DNA from: an uncultured Magnetospirillum sp.
GTDB taxonomy: Bacteria; Pseudomonadota; Alphaproteobacteria; Rhodospirillales; Magnetospirillaceae
Direction: 5' to 3'
Assembly: GCF_903853455.1 (NCBI RefSeq)
Contig: NZ_CAINTR010000114.1
Span: forward strand, 1-64,000
Length of the DNA: 64,000 nucleotides
Positions 39,439-47,553 of this stretch are shown here, piece after piece. Under the pieces are notes generated by a model, which did no database searches, was not told where the DNA came from, and was given only the letters and a program-made list of their open reading frames with translations. Numbering within the stretch: position 1 is the stretch's first letter; each line of letters begins with the position of its first letter. The position numbers were made by a program, and so were the translations under genes.

Positions 39439-40088
39439 CCCGCTATGTCATGCTCGCCGATCTGCGCCGCTGCGTCGGCTGCCAGACCTGCACGGCGGCC
39501 TGCAAGGAAAGCAACGGCACCCCGCCCGGCGTCCAGTGGCGCCGCGTCCTTGACCTGGAGGTCGGCGAATACCCCGAGGTCAGCCGGGTGTTCGTTCCCA
39601 CCGGTTGCCAGCACTGCGACGACCCGCCCTGCATGGAGGTCTGCCCTTCCACCGCCACCAAGAAGCGGGCCGACGGCATCGTCACCATCGACTACGACAT
39701 CTGCATCGGCTGCGGCTATTGCGCCATCTCGTGCCCCTATGAGGCGCGCTACAAGGTCGATCACGCCACCTTCGCCTATGGTCCCACCCCAACCGCCACC
39801 GAACGGTCCCGGTTCGACGCCGCCAAGATCGGCGTCGTCACCAAGTGCACCTTCTGCGTCGATCGTATCGATGCCGGGGTGGCGGCCGGCAAGGTGCCGG
39901 GGGTCGATCCGCAAGCGTCGCCGGCCTGCGTCAATTCCTGCATCTCCGGGGCGCTGCGCTTCGGCGACCTGGACGATCCCGACAGCGGGGTGTCGCGGCT
40001 GATCGCCGAAAACCAGTGGTTTCGCATGCATGAGGACGAGGGCACCGGCCCCGGCTTTTATTATCTGTGGGACAAGGGGACACTATGA
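39435..40088 (+). CDS. padC: phenylacetyl-CoA:acceptor oxidoreductase, iron-sulfur subunit
   Basis: A 217-residue DmsB/NrfC-type protein with four [4Fe-4S] cysteine sets: CVGCQTCTAACKE, CQHCDDPPCMEVCP, CIGCGYCAISCPYEAR, and CTFC with ACVNSC. It wires electrons from PadB to the membrane subunit PadD and on to the quinone pool. Overlaps with fdhD and padD (ATGA on both sides) point to coupled translation. Confidence 0.9.
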   Translation: MTRYVMLADLRRCVGCQTCTAACKESNGTPPGVQWRRVLDLEVGEYPEVSRVFVPTGCQHCDDPPCMEVCPSTATKKRADGIVTIDYDICIGCGYCAISCPYEARYKVDHATFAYGPTPTATERSRFDAAKIGVVTKCTFCVDRIDAGVAAGKVPGVDPQASPACVNSCISGALRFGDLDDPDSGVSRLIAENQWFRMHEDEGTGPGFYYLWDKGTL

Positions 40089-40924
40089 AACAGATCGCGA
40101 CGGCACGGCGTCAGGGCTTTTGGGACCTGCGCGCGGCGGCCAATTTCATCGGCGGCGGCACCGGCACCGGCCTCATCGTGGCCTCGGCCATGGCGGCGGC
40201 GGCCGGCATGGAAGTGAGACTCGCCCTGGCGACCGGTCTTTGCTGCGTCATGCTGGGCCTGTCCATGGTCTGGCTGGAGATCGGCAAGCCTTGGCGGGCG
40301 CTGAACGTCTTCTTCCACCCCCAAACCTCGTGGATGACCCGCGAAGGCATCCTGGCCGCCCCGCTGGCGGCGGCGGCGGCCGGCTATGTGCTGTTGGGCC
40401 ATCCGGCACTGCTGGTCCCCATCGTGGTGCTGGCGCTCGGCTTCCTCTATTGCCAGGCCCGCATCCTCAAGGCGTCGCGCGGCATTCCCGCCTGGAAGCA
40501 GCCGGAGATCGTCGCCTTCATCATCGCCACCGGACTGGCGGAAGGAAGCGGCGCCGCGTTAGTGATCGGCGAGCCCTCGACCATGATGGCCGCCATCGCC
40601 CTGGTCGCCGGTCTGGGACGCGAACTGGCCTGGGCCCGCTACGGGCGCGGACTGAGACGGGATCAGGCGCCGCAGGGAACCATGGACTGCCTGGCATCGC
40701 CGCCCGCATGGGGTGCAAGAGTCGCGCAACTGGCGGCGCTGGCGCTGCTGGCTCTGGCGGTGGCGGGATATGCCCCGGCCGGAGTGGCCGGCGGGGCGCT
40801 GGCGATGCTGTCCGGCTGGGGAATCAAGGCGCTGTTGGTGACCCGCGCCGCCTTCACCCGTGGCCCTCGCATCACCCATACGCCGGTGCGGGGACGCGGC
40901 CTCAGCCGGCCGGTCGAGGCCTAA
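40085..40924 (+). CDS. padD: phenylacetyl-CoA:acceptor oxidoreductase, membrane anchor
   Basis: A 279-residue DmsC/NrfD-like protein with about eight hydrophobic helices. It should anchor PadBC and reduce quinone. FWDLRAAANFIGGGTGTGL at the N-terminus and WLEIGKPWRALNVFFHPQTSWMTRE between helices are typical of the family. The stop overlaps by four bases the stop of the convergent hemerythrin fusion gene. Confidence 0.85.
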   Translation: MKQIATARRQGFWDLRAAANFIGGGTGTGLIVASAMAAAAGMEVRLALATGLCCVMLGLSMVWLEIGKPWRALNVFFHPQTSWMTREGILAAPLAAAAAGYVLLGHPALLVPIVVLALGFLYCQARILKASRGIPAWKQPEIVAFIIATGLAEGSGAALVIGEPSTMMAAIALVAGLGRELAWARYGRGLRRDQAPQGTMDCLASPPAWGARVAQLAALALLALAVAGYAPAGVAGGALAMLSGWGIKALLVTRAAFTRGPRITHTPVRGRGLSRPVEA

Positions 40925-43536
40925 TACACGCCCTTGGAATTGAGATAAACCGCCGCCCGGTGATCGTCGGACAAGGTATGGCCGACGATCCATTCCTGGA
41001 GGAAGGTCAGCACCTCGACCTCGTTATATCCCTTGCCGTCGGCGATGGTGGCCTGAAGCTCCGTCAACTGCTCCAACAGCCGGGTATGACGCTCCTTGTG
41101 GCTGTGAAATTCCGGATACTTGTAGCGAATCATCAGCCCTTCTTCCTCGCCGAAATGGAAGCGGGCGTATTCGCGCAGCAGCCCCATGGTCTCGGTGATC
41201 TCCTCGTCGGAGCATTTGCGCTCCATCTGATCCAGCGCCGAATTGCCGATCTCGAACAGGCGGCGGTGGTGGCTGTCGATGCGCTGGACCCCGACCGAGT
41301 ATTCGTCGTGCCACTTGATCAGGACGCGGGCATGCTCGCCGGCCTCCATCATGGCCCGCGTCCGCTTGGTGCTGGCTTCGAACAGCTTCCAGCGAACCGA
41401 GGGAATATCGCGGAGCGTATGGGCGGGAACCAGGAACACCTCGCACGCCTCCAGCGCCCGGACCCGCAGCAGGCTGGGCGTTTCGAAGATGGCCACATCC
41501 TCGCCGAAGAAATCGCCGACCTTCAGGGTCTCGAACATGTGCTCGCCCAAGAAACGGCCGGCGCTGCCCGACTTGATCATGCAGACCATGTCATGGCCGG
41601 GCTCGATGACGCTGTCAGCCTTGACGCCGCAACTGGACATGCCCAGGGCGATGCGGTTGAGCGATTTCGATGACACCACCTCGCCGAACAGGCTGGTGCG
41701 CAGCAGGAATTCCCGATGCTCCAGCAGCCGCGAGACCCCCGAGAACACGTCGTTGCGCCGGACGAACTCGGAATAGAGCGAACACGGAATCGCCAGCGCC
41801 TGCACGAAGCTGGCGGCACGGTAGGTCTCGGACGCGGCGGCGCCGAACAGTCCCGACAACTCGCCGACCAGGGCGCCGGCCGACAGCACGGAGCGCATCT
41901 CGATCTCGATGGGGATCATTTCGACGCTGCCCGACAGCAGCAGGTAGATCTCGTTGTTGACCACCCGCTCCTTGACCAGGATGGTGCCGGGATTGAAGGT
42001 CACCACCGGATTGTTGAGTAGCACCCGGATCTGATGGCGCGGAATACCGGGGAAATAGGCGTCCAGCGCCTCATAGGCATAGGGCCAGATGAAGTCGTGG
42101 TTGGACGGGATCAGGACATCGACGGTGCCGAACGACGCCGACGAGCCGATGGCCTTCTGGGCGCGGGTGTTCCGCTGCGAGGTGTGCGCCAGGATGACCT
42201 TGTCGGAGGTGTCGTCGCGAAAATCGTAGGCGTCGCCGTGGATCATGCCACCGCCCACGTCGATCTTCTTGACCTGGGCCGGTTCCAGATAGTCGGCGGC
42301 AACCTGGTCGTACATGGCCTGGCTGATGCCCGGCGCCTCCGGGTCGCTGGTGATGAAGCTTTGCAGAACCGACAGCCGCGCGATGTCGGCCAGATGGGAA
42401 TAGGTGCGGTTGCCGCCTTCCCACATGGCGCGGAAATGCATGATGGTGGTCTCGACCGGATGGGGCGAGAACACCGGCTTCACCTCCAACCCGTCGATCA
42501 GGTTCCACTCGCCTTCCATCAGGGGACAGACGTCGAAATAGTCGGCGAAGGCGGCCTCGTCGATGGACAGCAGGGCCGAGACCTTCTTGGCCACCGACGC
42601 CCGGACCAGCGGTGTCGCATAGTATTTCAGCTTGTGGTCGGAACGGATCAGGGTGGTCAGGCCGGCGAAGTGGTCGTCGTGGGAATGGGTATGGAAAATG
42701 CCTTCGATCTCGTTGACGCCGATGCCCAGCGCGTTCAGCGAGAACAGGATATTGGGGCCGGCGTCGACCAGATAGACCTTGCCCTGAAACATGACGATGG
42801 AGGCCATGCTGGGCCGGTTGATGTCCCAGCCGTCACCCTCGCCGCAATGAATCACCGCGAAATATTCCCGCCGCAGCCGGTAGAAACCCAGCGGATACGG
42901 CGCTTCGTAGCTCTCGAAGGACGGCAGGTTGAGATCGACCACCGCCGTCTCGCCCTGGTAGGAGAACTCGAACACGTTGAACAGCATGCGCCGGACGAAG
43001 ACGCCGCCCCGGATCTCCACCGGATCGGTATCCACCACCAGGGTATCCAGCAACTCGGCGGGATGACGGATCTTGCCGAACGCGAATTTCAGCTTCATCC
43101 GCATCAATTCATGAGCCCGGCCGGGATCGACTCCGGCCTCGACCATTTCCTCTTCCGTCACCAGGCCGTAATTGCCGCGATAGATGTACTGCATCTGCGC
43201 CTGAACCTGATCGGCGCTGCCGATCAGCAACGGCTTGAGCCCGGTGTTGCCGGGATGGTCGGGCACGATCATGCCCTGGCGATAGAGCATCTGGAGGACG
43301 GGAAACTCAGCCAGATTGGAGAAGTTGCCGTTCTGGACCATGGCGTCCGACAGCAAGATGGCGTTCGGGCCGGTCTCGAACGGAATCCCGTTGCTTTCGG
43401 TGGAGACGATCAGGCCGCGCTTCATCAGGTGCTTGACCGAATCGGCCGGACAACCGCACAGAATGGACAAGCCGGCCTGGGGGGCCTCGATCCACCACAC
43501 ACCGGTGGTCACTTCGATCTTGCGAAGCAGCGGCAT
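40921..43536 (-). CDS. metallo-beta-lactamase / tandem cNMP-binding / hemerythrin fusion protein
   Basis: An 871-residue protein of at least four parts: an unrecognised N-terminal region (1-230); a metallo-beta-lactamase fold (about 230-480) with HTHSHDDH at 282-289; two cyclic-nucleotide-binding domains (about 505-595 with LVGELSGLFG; about 625-720 with GDFFGED); and a C-terminal bacteriohemerythrin (739-871). All seven di-iron ligand positions of the last look present (DSHHRRLF, RFHFGEEE, SHKERH, GHTLSDD). Hemerythrins bind oxygen, so an oxygen- or redox-gated sensor or effector is inferred. GGAGGGG lies before ATG 43536. The gene sits convergently between the two pad operons. No membrane segment or signal peptide was seen. 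Confidence 0.85.
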   Translation of the reverse strand: MPLLRKIEVTTGVWWIEAPQAGLSILCGCPADSVKHLMKRGLIVSTESNGIPFETGPNAILLSDAMVQNGNFSNLAEFPVLQMLYRQGMIVPDHPGNTGLKPLLIGSADQVQAQMQYIYRGNYGLVTEEEMVEAGVDPGRAHELMRMKLKFAFGKIRHPAELLDTLVVDTDPVEIRGGVFVRRMLFNVFEFSYQGETAVVDLNLPSFESYEAPYPLGFYRLRREYFAVIHCGEGDGWDINRPSMASIVMFQGKVYLVDAGPNILFSLNALGIGVNEIEGIFHTHSHDDHFAGLTTLIRSDHKLKYYATPLVRASVAKKVSALLSIDEAAFADYFDVCPLMEGEWNLIDGLEVKPVFSPHPVETTIMHFRAMWEGGNRTYSHLADIARLSVLQSFITSDPEAPGISQAMYDQVAADYLEPAQVKKIDVGGGMIHGDAYDFRDDTSDKVILAHTSQRNTRAQKAIGSSASFGTVDVLIPSNHDFIWPYAYEALDAYFPGIPRHQIRVLLNNPVVTFNPGTILVKERVVNNEIYLLLSGSVEMIPIEIEMRSVLSAGALVGELSGLFGAAASETYRAASFVQALAIPCSLYSEFVRRNDVFSGVSRLLEHREFLLRTSLFGEVVSSKSLNRIALGMSSCGVKADSVIEPGHDMVCMIKSGSAGRFLGEHMFETLKVGDFFGEDVAIFETPSLLRVRALEACEVFLVPAHTLRDIPSVRWKLFEASTKRTRAMMEAGEHARVLIKWHDEYSVGVQRIDSHHRRLFEIGNSALDQMERKCSDEEITETMGLLREYARFHFGEEEGLMIRYKYPEFHSHKERHTRLLEQLTELQATIADGKGYNEVEVLTFLQEWIVGHTLSDDHRAAVYLNSKGVY

Positions 43537-43698
43537 TGGCCCCTCCCTATGCGGCGGCAGTCTCTGGTGCGACCCCAGGGGGTTCCCGCCCACTCGGTCC
43601 ATACTGCTTGGATATATAGCATGGGTGAGTCCGCGAACCACCCCCTCCAGGGAGTAAAGTGCGGCGATTCTCTTCGTCTAGGACAAAAACCCGATGGC

Positions 43699-43872
43699 TC
43701 AGAGCTGAGCGGCCGCGAAGCGGGTGGGGGCGGGCTGAGGGTGCCACAGGCCGGCGGCGGGCGAGAAGGCCACGGCCACGGCGACGGCCCCCAGATAGAC
43801 CAGGCACAGCAAGGCACGGCGCAGGCCTTCTCCCGGCGGGGTCTGGGTGATGTCCTGGGTGAGCGTGGCCAT
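43699..43872 (-). CDS. small single-span membrane protein
   Basis: A 57-residue frame reading MATLTQDITQTPPGEGLRRA, then a hydrophobic stretch (LLCLVYLGAVAVAVAF), then a Pro/Ala-rich tail. Codons end almost always in G or C, as in neighbouring genes. No good ribosome site is visible. It is divergent from padE and lies upstream of the hemerythrin fusion on the same strand. The function is unknown. Confidence 0.45.
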   Translation of the reverse strand: MATLTQDITQTPPGEGLRRALLCLVYLGAVAVAVAFSPAAGLWHPQPAPTRFAAAQL

Positions 43873-43977
43873 GAAGATCTTACCCTAAAGTTTAATGCTG
43901 CTATGCGGTAGGAGTAATCTGCACATTCGGACCATTCGAATCCAGCGCTTTCTTATATGCCGCAAGTATATGGCCAC

Positions 43978-44002
43978 TGTCCCATGCCAAGGGGACAAAG
44001 CG
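43978..44002 (+). promoter_or_regulatory. pad-shared 25-bp element, padE copy
   Basis: This copy of the element found before padB contains TGTCCC and GGGACA as an inverted repeat eight bases apart, followed by AAGCG. It lies 16 bases before the -35 of the padE promoter. 21 of 25 positions match the padB copy. Confidence 0.65.
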
Positions 44003-44018
44003 ATACAGAGTTTGGGCT

Positions 44019-44047
44019 TTGACTTTTGAATCTGAATTAGGTATCTT
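44019..44047 (+). promoter_or_regulatory. candidate padE promoter
   Basis: TTGACT (44019-44024), exactly 17 bases, TATCTT (44042-44047): a good sigma-70 match. It lies 56 bases upstream of the padE ATG and shares its -35 sequence with the padB promoter. Confidence 0.6.
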
Positions 44048-44103
44048 GATGCCGAATTATGCCGCCACGCTAATGATGGCGGCGAGAGGGAGGATGAGAA
44101 GGC

Positions 44104-44676
44104 ATGCATGAGGTGCGCCTTCACGGCCGGGGCGGGCAAGGTGCCGTCCTGGCTTCGGCCATTCTTGCCGCCGCTTTGGTGGAAGAAGGTCGCCACGTCA
44201 TGGCCATTCCGGCCTTCGGCTTCGAACGCCGGGGCGCGCCGGTGGTGGCCTTCCTGCGTATGTCCGACCAGGTCATCCGCCGCGTCACCAACATCTATCA
44301 TCCCGACATCGTGGTGGTGATCGACCCCACGGTGGTCCGCGCGGTGGATGTCTACGCCGGCATGCCGGCGAACGGAACCCTGGTTCTGGCCACCAGCAAG
44401 CCGCATTCCGAATTGGGCCTGCCCGGCCATCTCGGGCGTGTCGCGATCTGCGACGCGGTCGGAATCGCCATGGAGATCTTCAAGCGGCAGATCACCAACA
44501 CCATCATGCTGGGAGCCTTCGCCAAGGCCACCGGGCTGGTGTCGGTGGAATCGCTGGAGAAAGCGCTGGAGCACACCGACTTCCGCGACGCCGGTTTGCG
44601 GCAGAACATCGAAGCGGTGCGGCGCGGTTATGCCGAGACCACCGTCATCGAGCTTGGCAAGGAACAGGCGGCATGA
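44104..44676 (+). CDS. padE: phenylglyoxylate dehydrogenase, gamma subunit
   Basis: A 190-residue member of the 2-oxoacid:acceptor oxidoreductase gamma family. Landmarks are LHGRGGQGAVLASAILAAAL and GFERRGAPVVAFLRMSD, the CoA-domain region. The complex converts phenylglyoxylate and CoA to benzoyl-CoA and CO2. It is the first gene of padEFGHI. The stop overlaps padF (ATGA). Confidence 0.9.
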   Translation: MHEVRLHGRGGQGAVLASAILAAALVEEGRHVMAIPAFGFERRGAPVVAFLRMSDQVIRRVTNIYHPDIVVVIDPTVVRAVDVYAGMPANGTLVLATSKPHSELGLPGHLGRVAICDAVGIAMEIFKRQITNTIMLGAFAKATGLVSVESLEKALEHTDFRDAGLRQNIEAVRRGYAETTVIELGKEQAA

Positions 44677-44948
44677 GCACCCACGGCCGGAACGTTCCCG
44701 ACAACCTGTGCCCCATCGCCACCGAATACACCACCATGCTGACCGGCGACTGGCGGGCGCTGAAGCCGGTGGTGGACCGCGACCGCTGCGTCAAATGCGC
44801 CACCTGCTGGCTGTACTGCCCGGTGCAATGCGTGGTCGAGCGGTCGGCCTGGTTCGACGTCGGCTACGACACCTGCAAGGGCTGCGGCATCTGCGCCGAG
44901 GAATGTCCTCACCGCGCCATCACCATGGTCGAAGAGGCGGAGGGTTGA
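44673..44948 (+). CDS. padF: phenylglyoxylate dehydrogenase, delta subunit (ferredoxin type)
   Basis: A 91-residue protein with two [4Fe-4S] motifs, CVKCATCWLYCPVQC and CKGCGICAEECPH. It relays electrons inside the complex. Length and order are as in the Azoarcus phenylglyoxylate enzyme. Confidence 0.9.
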   Translation: MSTHGRNVPDNLCPIATEYTTMLTGDWRALKPVVDRDRCVKCATCWLYCPVQCVVERSAWFDVGYDTCKGCGICAEECPHRAITMVEEAEG

Positions 44949-45022
44949 GATGAGCCACGCAATGATCGCCCCCCCGACCGAAGGGAGTTGCGGGCGAGGC
45001 CCGGCGCGCCTCATGGCGCGAA

Positions 45023-45068
45023 AGCCAAGCGAACGGAGTTCGCGCCCGGCGCCTGAGGGACAAAACCA
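45023..45068 (+). repeat. hairpin repeat abutting the padG start codon
   Basis: 46 bp ending at the base before ATG. GCGAA and TTCGC pair around the loop CGGAG, followed by CGCCCGGCG and TGAGGGACAAAA, which holds the ribosome site of padG. The same element, with compensatory changes in the stem, lies at 58014-58060 on the minus strand directly before a livG start. Confidence 0.65.
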
Positions 45069-46289
45069 ATGAACAAGATCCTCCATACCGCCAAAACCAT
45101 CGTCTGCGACGGCAACGAAGCCGCCGCCTGGGGCGCCTGCCTGTCACGCCCCGACATGGTGGCGGTCTATCCCATCACGCCGCAGAGTTCGCTGGTCGAG
45201 TATCTGGCCAAGTTCATCGCCGAAGGCAAGATGAGTGCCGACCTGATGGATGTGGAAGGCGAGCATTCGGTGCTGTCGGTGCTGCACGGCGCCTGCCTGG
45301 CCGGCGCCCGGACCTATTCCGCCACCTCGGCCCAGGGCTTGGCCTATATGTTCGAGCCCTATTTCCGTACCCCCGGTCTGCGCCTGCCCATGGTGGTGTC
45401 GCTGGTCACCCGCGACGCGGTATCGCCCACCTGCGTGTGGGGCGGCCAGCAGGACGCCATGACCGTCAAGGAGGTGGGCTGGATCCACATGTACTGCGAG
45501 ACCCAGCAGGAGATCCTCGACACCATTCCCATCGCCTACAAGGTGGCCGAGCATCCCGACGTGATGCTGCCGGTCAACGTCAACCATGACGGCAATTACC
45601 TGTCCTATGGTGTGGCGCGGGTCGAACTGCCCGATCAGGCGGTGGTCGATTCCTTCCTGGGCGAGAAGAACGTCAACTGGCACGCCTGCCTCGACCCCGA
45701 GCGCCCCATGGCGGTGGACCCGCTGACCGGAGGCGCCGGCGGCGTCGGTCCGGCCACCTTCGTCCGCTACCGCAAGGGCCAGTGTTCCGGCATGCAGACG
45801 GCGCTTCAGGTGATCGAGGACGCCCATGCCGACTGGGGCAAGCGCACCGGCCGACACTGGTCGCCGTTGATCGAGGAATACCGCATGGACGACGCCGAGG
45901 TGGCGCTGGTCACCATCGGCTCCATGACCGGCGCCGCCAAGGACGCGGTGGACGAGGCCCGCCTGGACGGCCACAAGGTCGGCATCGTCAAGATCAAGAC
46001 CTTCCGCCCCTTCCCTATCCAGCGCATCGCCAAGGCCCTGTCCAAGGTCCGCGCCATCGGCGTGGTGGATCGCGCCGTCAATTTCGGCTGGAACTGCGGC
46101 CCGGTGTTCCAGGAGGTGCTGGGGGCGCTCTACCACCTGCCGGTGCGCATTCCGGCCATGAGCTTCATCGGCGGCTTGGCCGGCGCCGACATCACCGTCG
46201 AGCACTTCACCCAGGCCATCGACCGCACCAACCGGCTGGCGGCGGGCGAGATGGCGACCCTGCCGGTCTGGCTGAACGAGAATGATTGA
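45069..46289 (+). CDS. padG: phenylglyoxylate dehydrogenase, alpha subunit
   Basis: A 406-residue pyrimidine-binding subunit of the 2-oxoacid:acceptor oxidoreductase family (VYPITPQSSLVEYL, then YSATSAQGLAYMFE). It builds the thiamine-diphosphate site together with PadI. A 120-base gap with the hairpin repeat separates it from padF; all other gaps in the operon are nine bases or fewer. GAGGGAC in that repeat is the ribosome site. Confidence 0.9.
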   Translation: MNKILHTAKTIVCDGNEAAAWGACLSRPDMVAVYPITPQSSLVEYLAKFIAEGKMSADLMDVEGEHSVLSVLHGACLAGARTYSATSAQGLAYMFEPYFRTPGLRLPMVVSLVTRDAVSPTCVWGGQQDAMTVKEVGWIHMYCETQQEILDTIPIAYKVAEHPDVMLPVNVNHDGNYLSYGVARVELPDQAVVDSFLGEKNVNWHACLDPERPMAVDPLTGGAGGVGPATFVRYRKGQCSGMQTALQVIEDAHADWGKRTGRHWSPLIEEYRMDDAEVALVTIGSMTGAAKDAVDEARLDGHKVGIVKIKTFRPFPIQRIAKALSKVRAIGVVDRAVNFGWNCGPVFQEVLGALYHLPVRIPAMSFIGGLAGADITVEHFTQAIDRTNRLAAGEMATLPVWLNEND

Positions 46290-46297
46290 GGTCGCCC

Positions 46298-47548
46298 ATG
46301 CCTGACGTGAAATATCTGTTGGTCGGCTCGTCTCACGCTGCTTTGGAGGCGCTCCGCTCCATCCGCCACTTCGACCCCGACGGGTCCATGGCCATGGTCA
46401 CCCGCGACGCGCAATTGCCCTATTCGCCGACCATCCTGCCCTATGTGGTGTCGGGACGGTCCAAGCCCGATGCGGTGCTGCTGCGCGACCAAGCCTTCTT
46501 CGAGGCCAATGCCTGCGCCTTCGTGCCCAACGCGACCGCCACCGGTCTGGATGCCAAGGCCAGATCCGTCACCCTGGCCAATGGCCAATCCTGGCGCTAC
46601 CAGCGCCTGCTCATCGCCACCGGAGCGGCGCCGGCCATCCCGCCGGTCAAGGGGATCGAGACCGTGCGCTTCCATGTGCTGCGCTCGCTGGACGACGCCC
46701 AGGGCTTGCGCTCCGCCATGGGTGGCTCGCGCCACGCGGTGGTGCTGGGAGCGGGATTGGTGGGGCTGCACGCCGCCGAGAACATGGCCGAGGCCGGCCT
46801 GTCGGTCTCGGTGGTGGAAATGCAAAGCCATGTCCTGCCCGGCTATTTCGACGCCAAGGCCTCGGAGCGCATCGAAGCCGCCTTCACCGCCCACGGGGTC
46901 AAGCTCCATCTCGGCTGCAAGGTGCTGGCGGTGGAAGCCCGCGACGGGGGCCATTCCTGCGCCGTTCATCTGGAAGACGGCAGGGTGCTTCAGGCCGACC
47001 TGCTGCTGGTGGCCACCGGCGTCAAGCCGGCCACCGACTGGTTGGCCGGCTCCGGGGTTCAGTTGGATCGCGGCGTACTGGTGGACGAAACCATGCGCAC
47101 CACGGTCGCCGATGTCTGGGCGGCGGGTGACGTCGCCCAGGCCACCGACTTCCACACCGGCAAGCCGGCGCTGATCGGCATCATTCCCACCGCCGTCGAG
47201 CAGGGCCGCATCGCCGGTCAGGGCATGGCGGGCGATCCCTATCTCAAAGCCTATCCCGGCGGTATTCCGATCAACACCTACCGCTTCTTCGGCCGGGTGG
47301 CGCTATCCATCGGCCAGGCCGCCGCCAGGGATGGAGTCGAGGTCTCGGAGAACGAGGACGACGGCTATCGCCGGCTGGTTCTGTCGGACAACCGTCTGGT
47401 GGGCTATGCCAGCATCGACGAGCCGTTCGACGTGGGAATCATGGGAGAACTGATCCGCCGCAAGGTCGATCTGTCCGCGGTCAAGGATTCGTTCATCGCC
47501 CGGCCGGTGGAAACCGGCCGTCGGTTGATGAGCGAGCAGTGGAGGTAA
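46298..47548 (+). CDS. padH: phenylglyoxylate dehydrogenase, epsilon subunit (NADH:acceptor flavoprotein)
   Basis: A 416-residue FAD/NAD-binding protein of the pyridine nucleotide-disulfide reductase fold: YLLVGSSHAALEALRSI, AVVLGAGLVGLHAAENM and VWAAGDVAQATDF. It lets the complex transfer electrons to NAD, a trait that sets phenylglyoxylate dehydrogenase apart from ferredoxin-linked relatives. GAGG precedes the ATG at 46298; the TTG upstream was rejected. Confidence 0.88.
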   Translation: MPDVKYLLVGSSHAALEALRSIRHFDPDGSMAMVTRDAQLPYSPTILPYVVSGRSKPDAVLLRDQAFFEANACAFVPNATATGLDAKARSVTLANGQSWRYQRLLIATGAAPAIPPVKGIETVRFHVLRSLDDAQGLRSAMGGSRHAVVLGAGLVGLHAAENMAEAGLSVSVVEMQSHVLPGYFDAKASERIEAAFTAHGVKLHLGCKVLAVEARDGGHSCAVHLEDGRVLQADLLLVATGVKPATDWLAGSGVQLDRGVLVDETMRTTVADVWAAGDVAQATDFHTGKPALIGIIPTAVEQGRIAGQGMAGDPYLKAYPGGIPINTYRFFGRVALSIGQAAARDGVEVSENEDDGYRRLVLSDNRLVGYASIDEPFDVGIMGELIRRKVDLSAVKDSFIARPVETGRRLMSEQWR

Positions 47549-47553
47549 GCCCC

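Noticed and set aside
43978-44002. Sigma-54 promoter reading of the pad-shared element
   Set aside because: The GG and GC doublets with proper spacing are not present; a good sigma-70 promoter lies just downstream.
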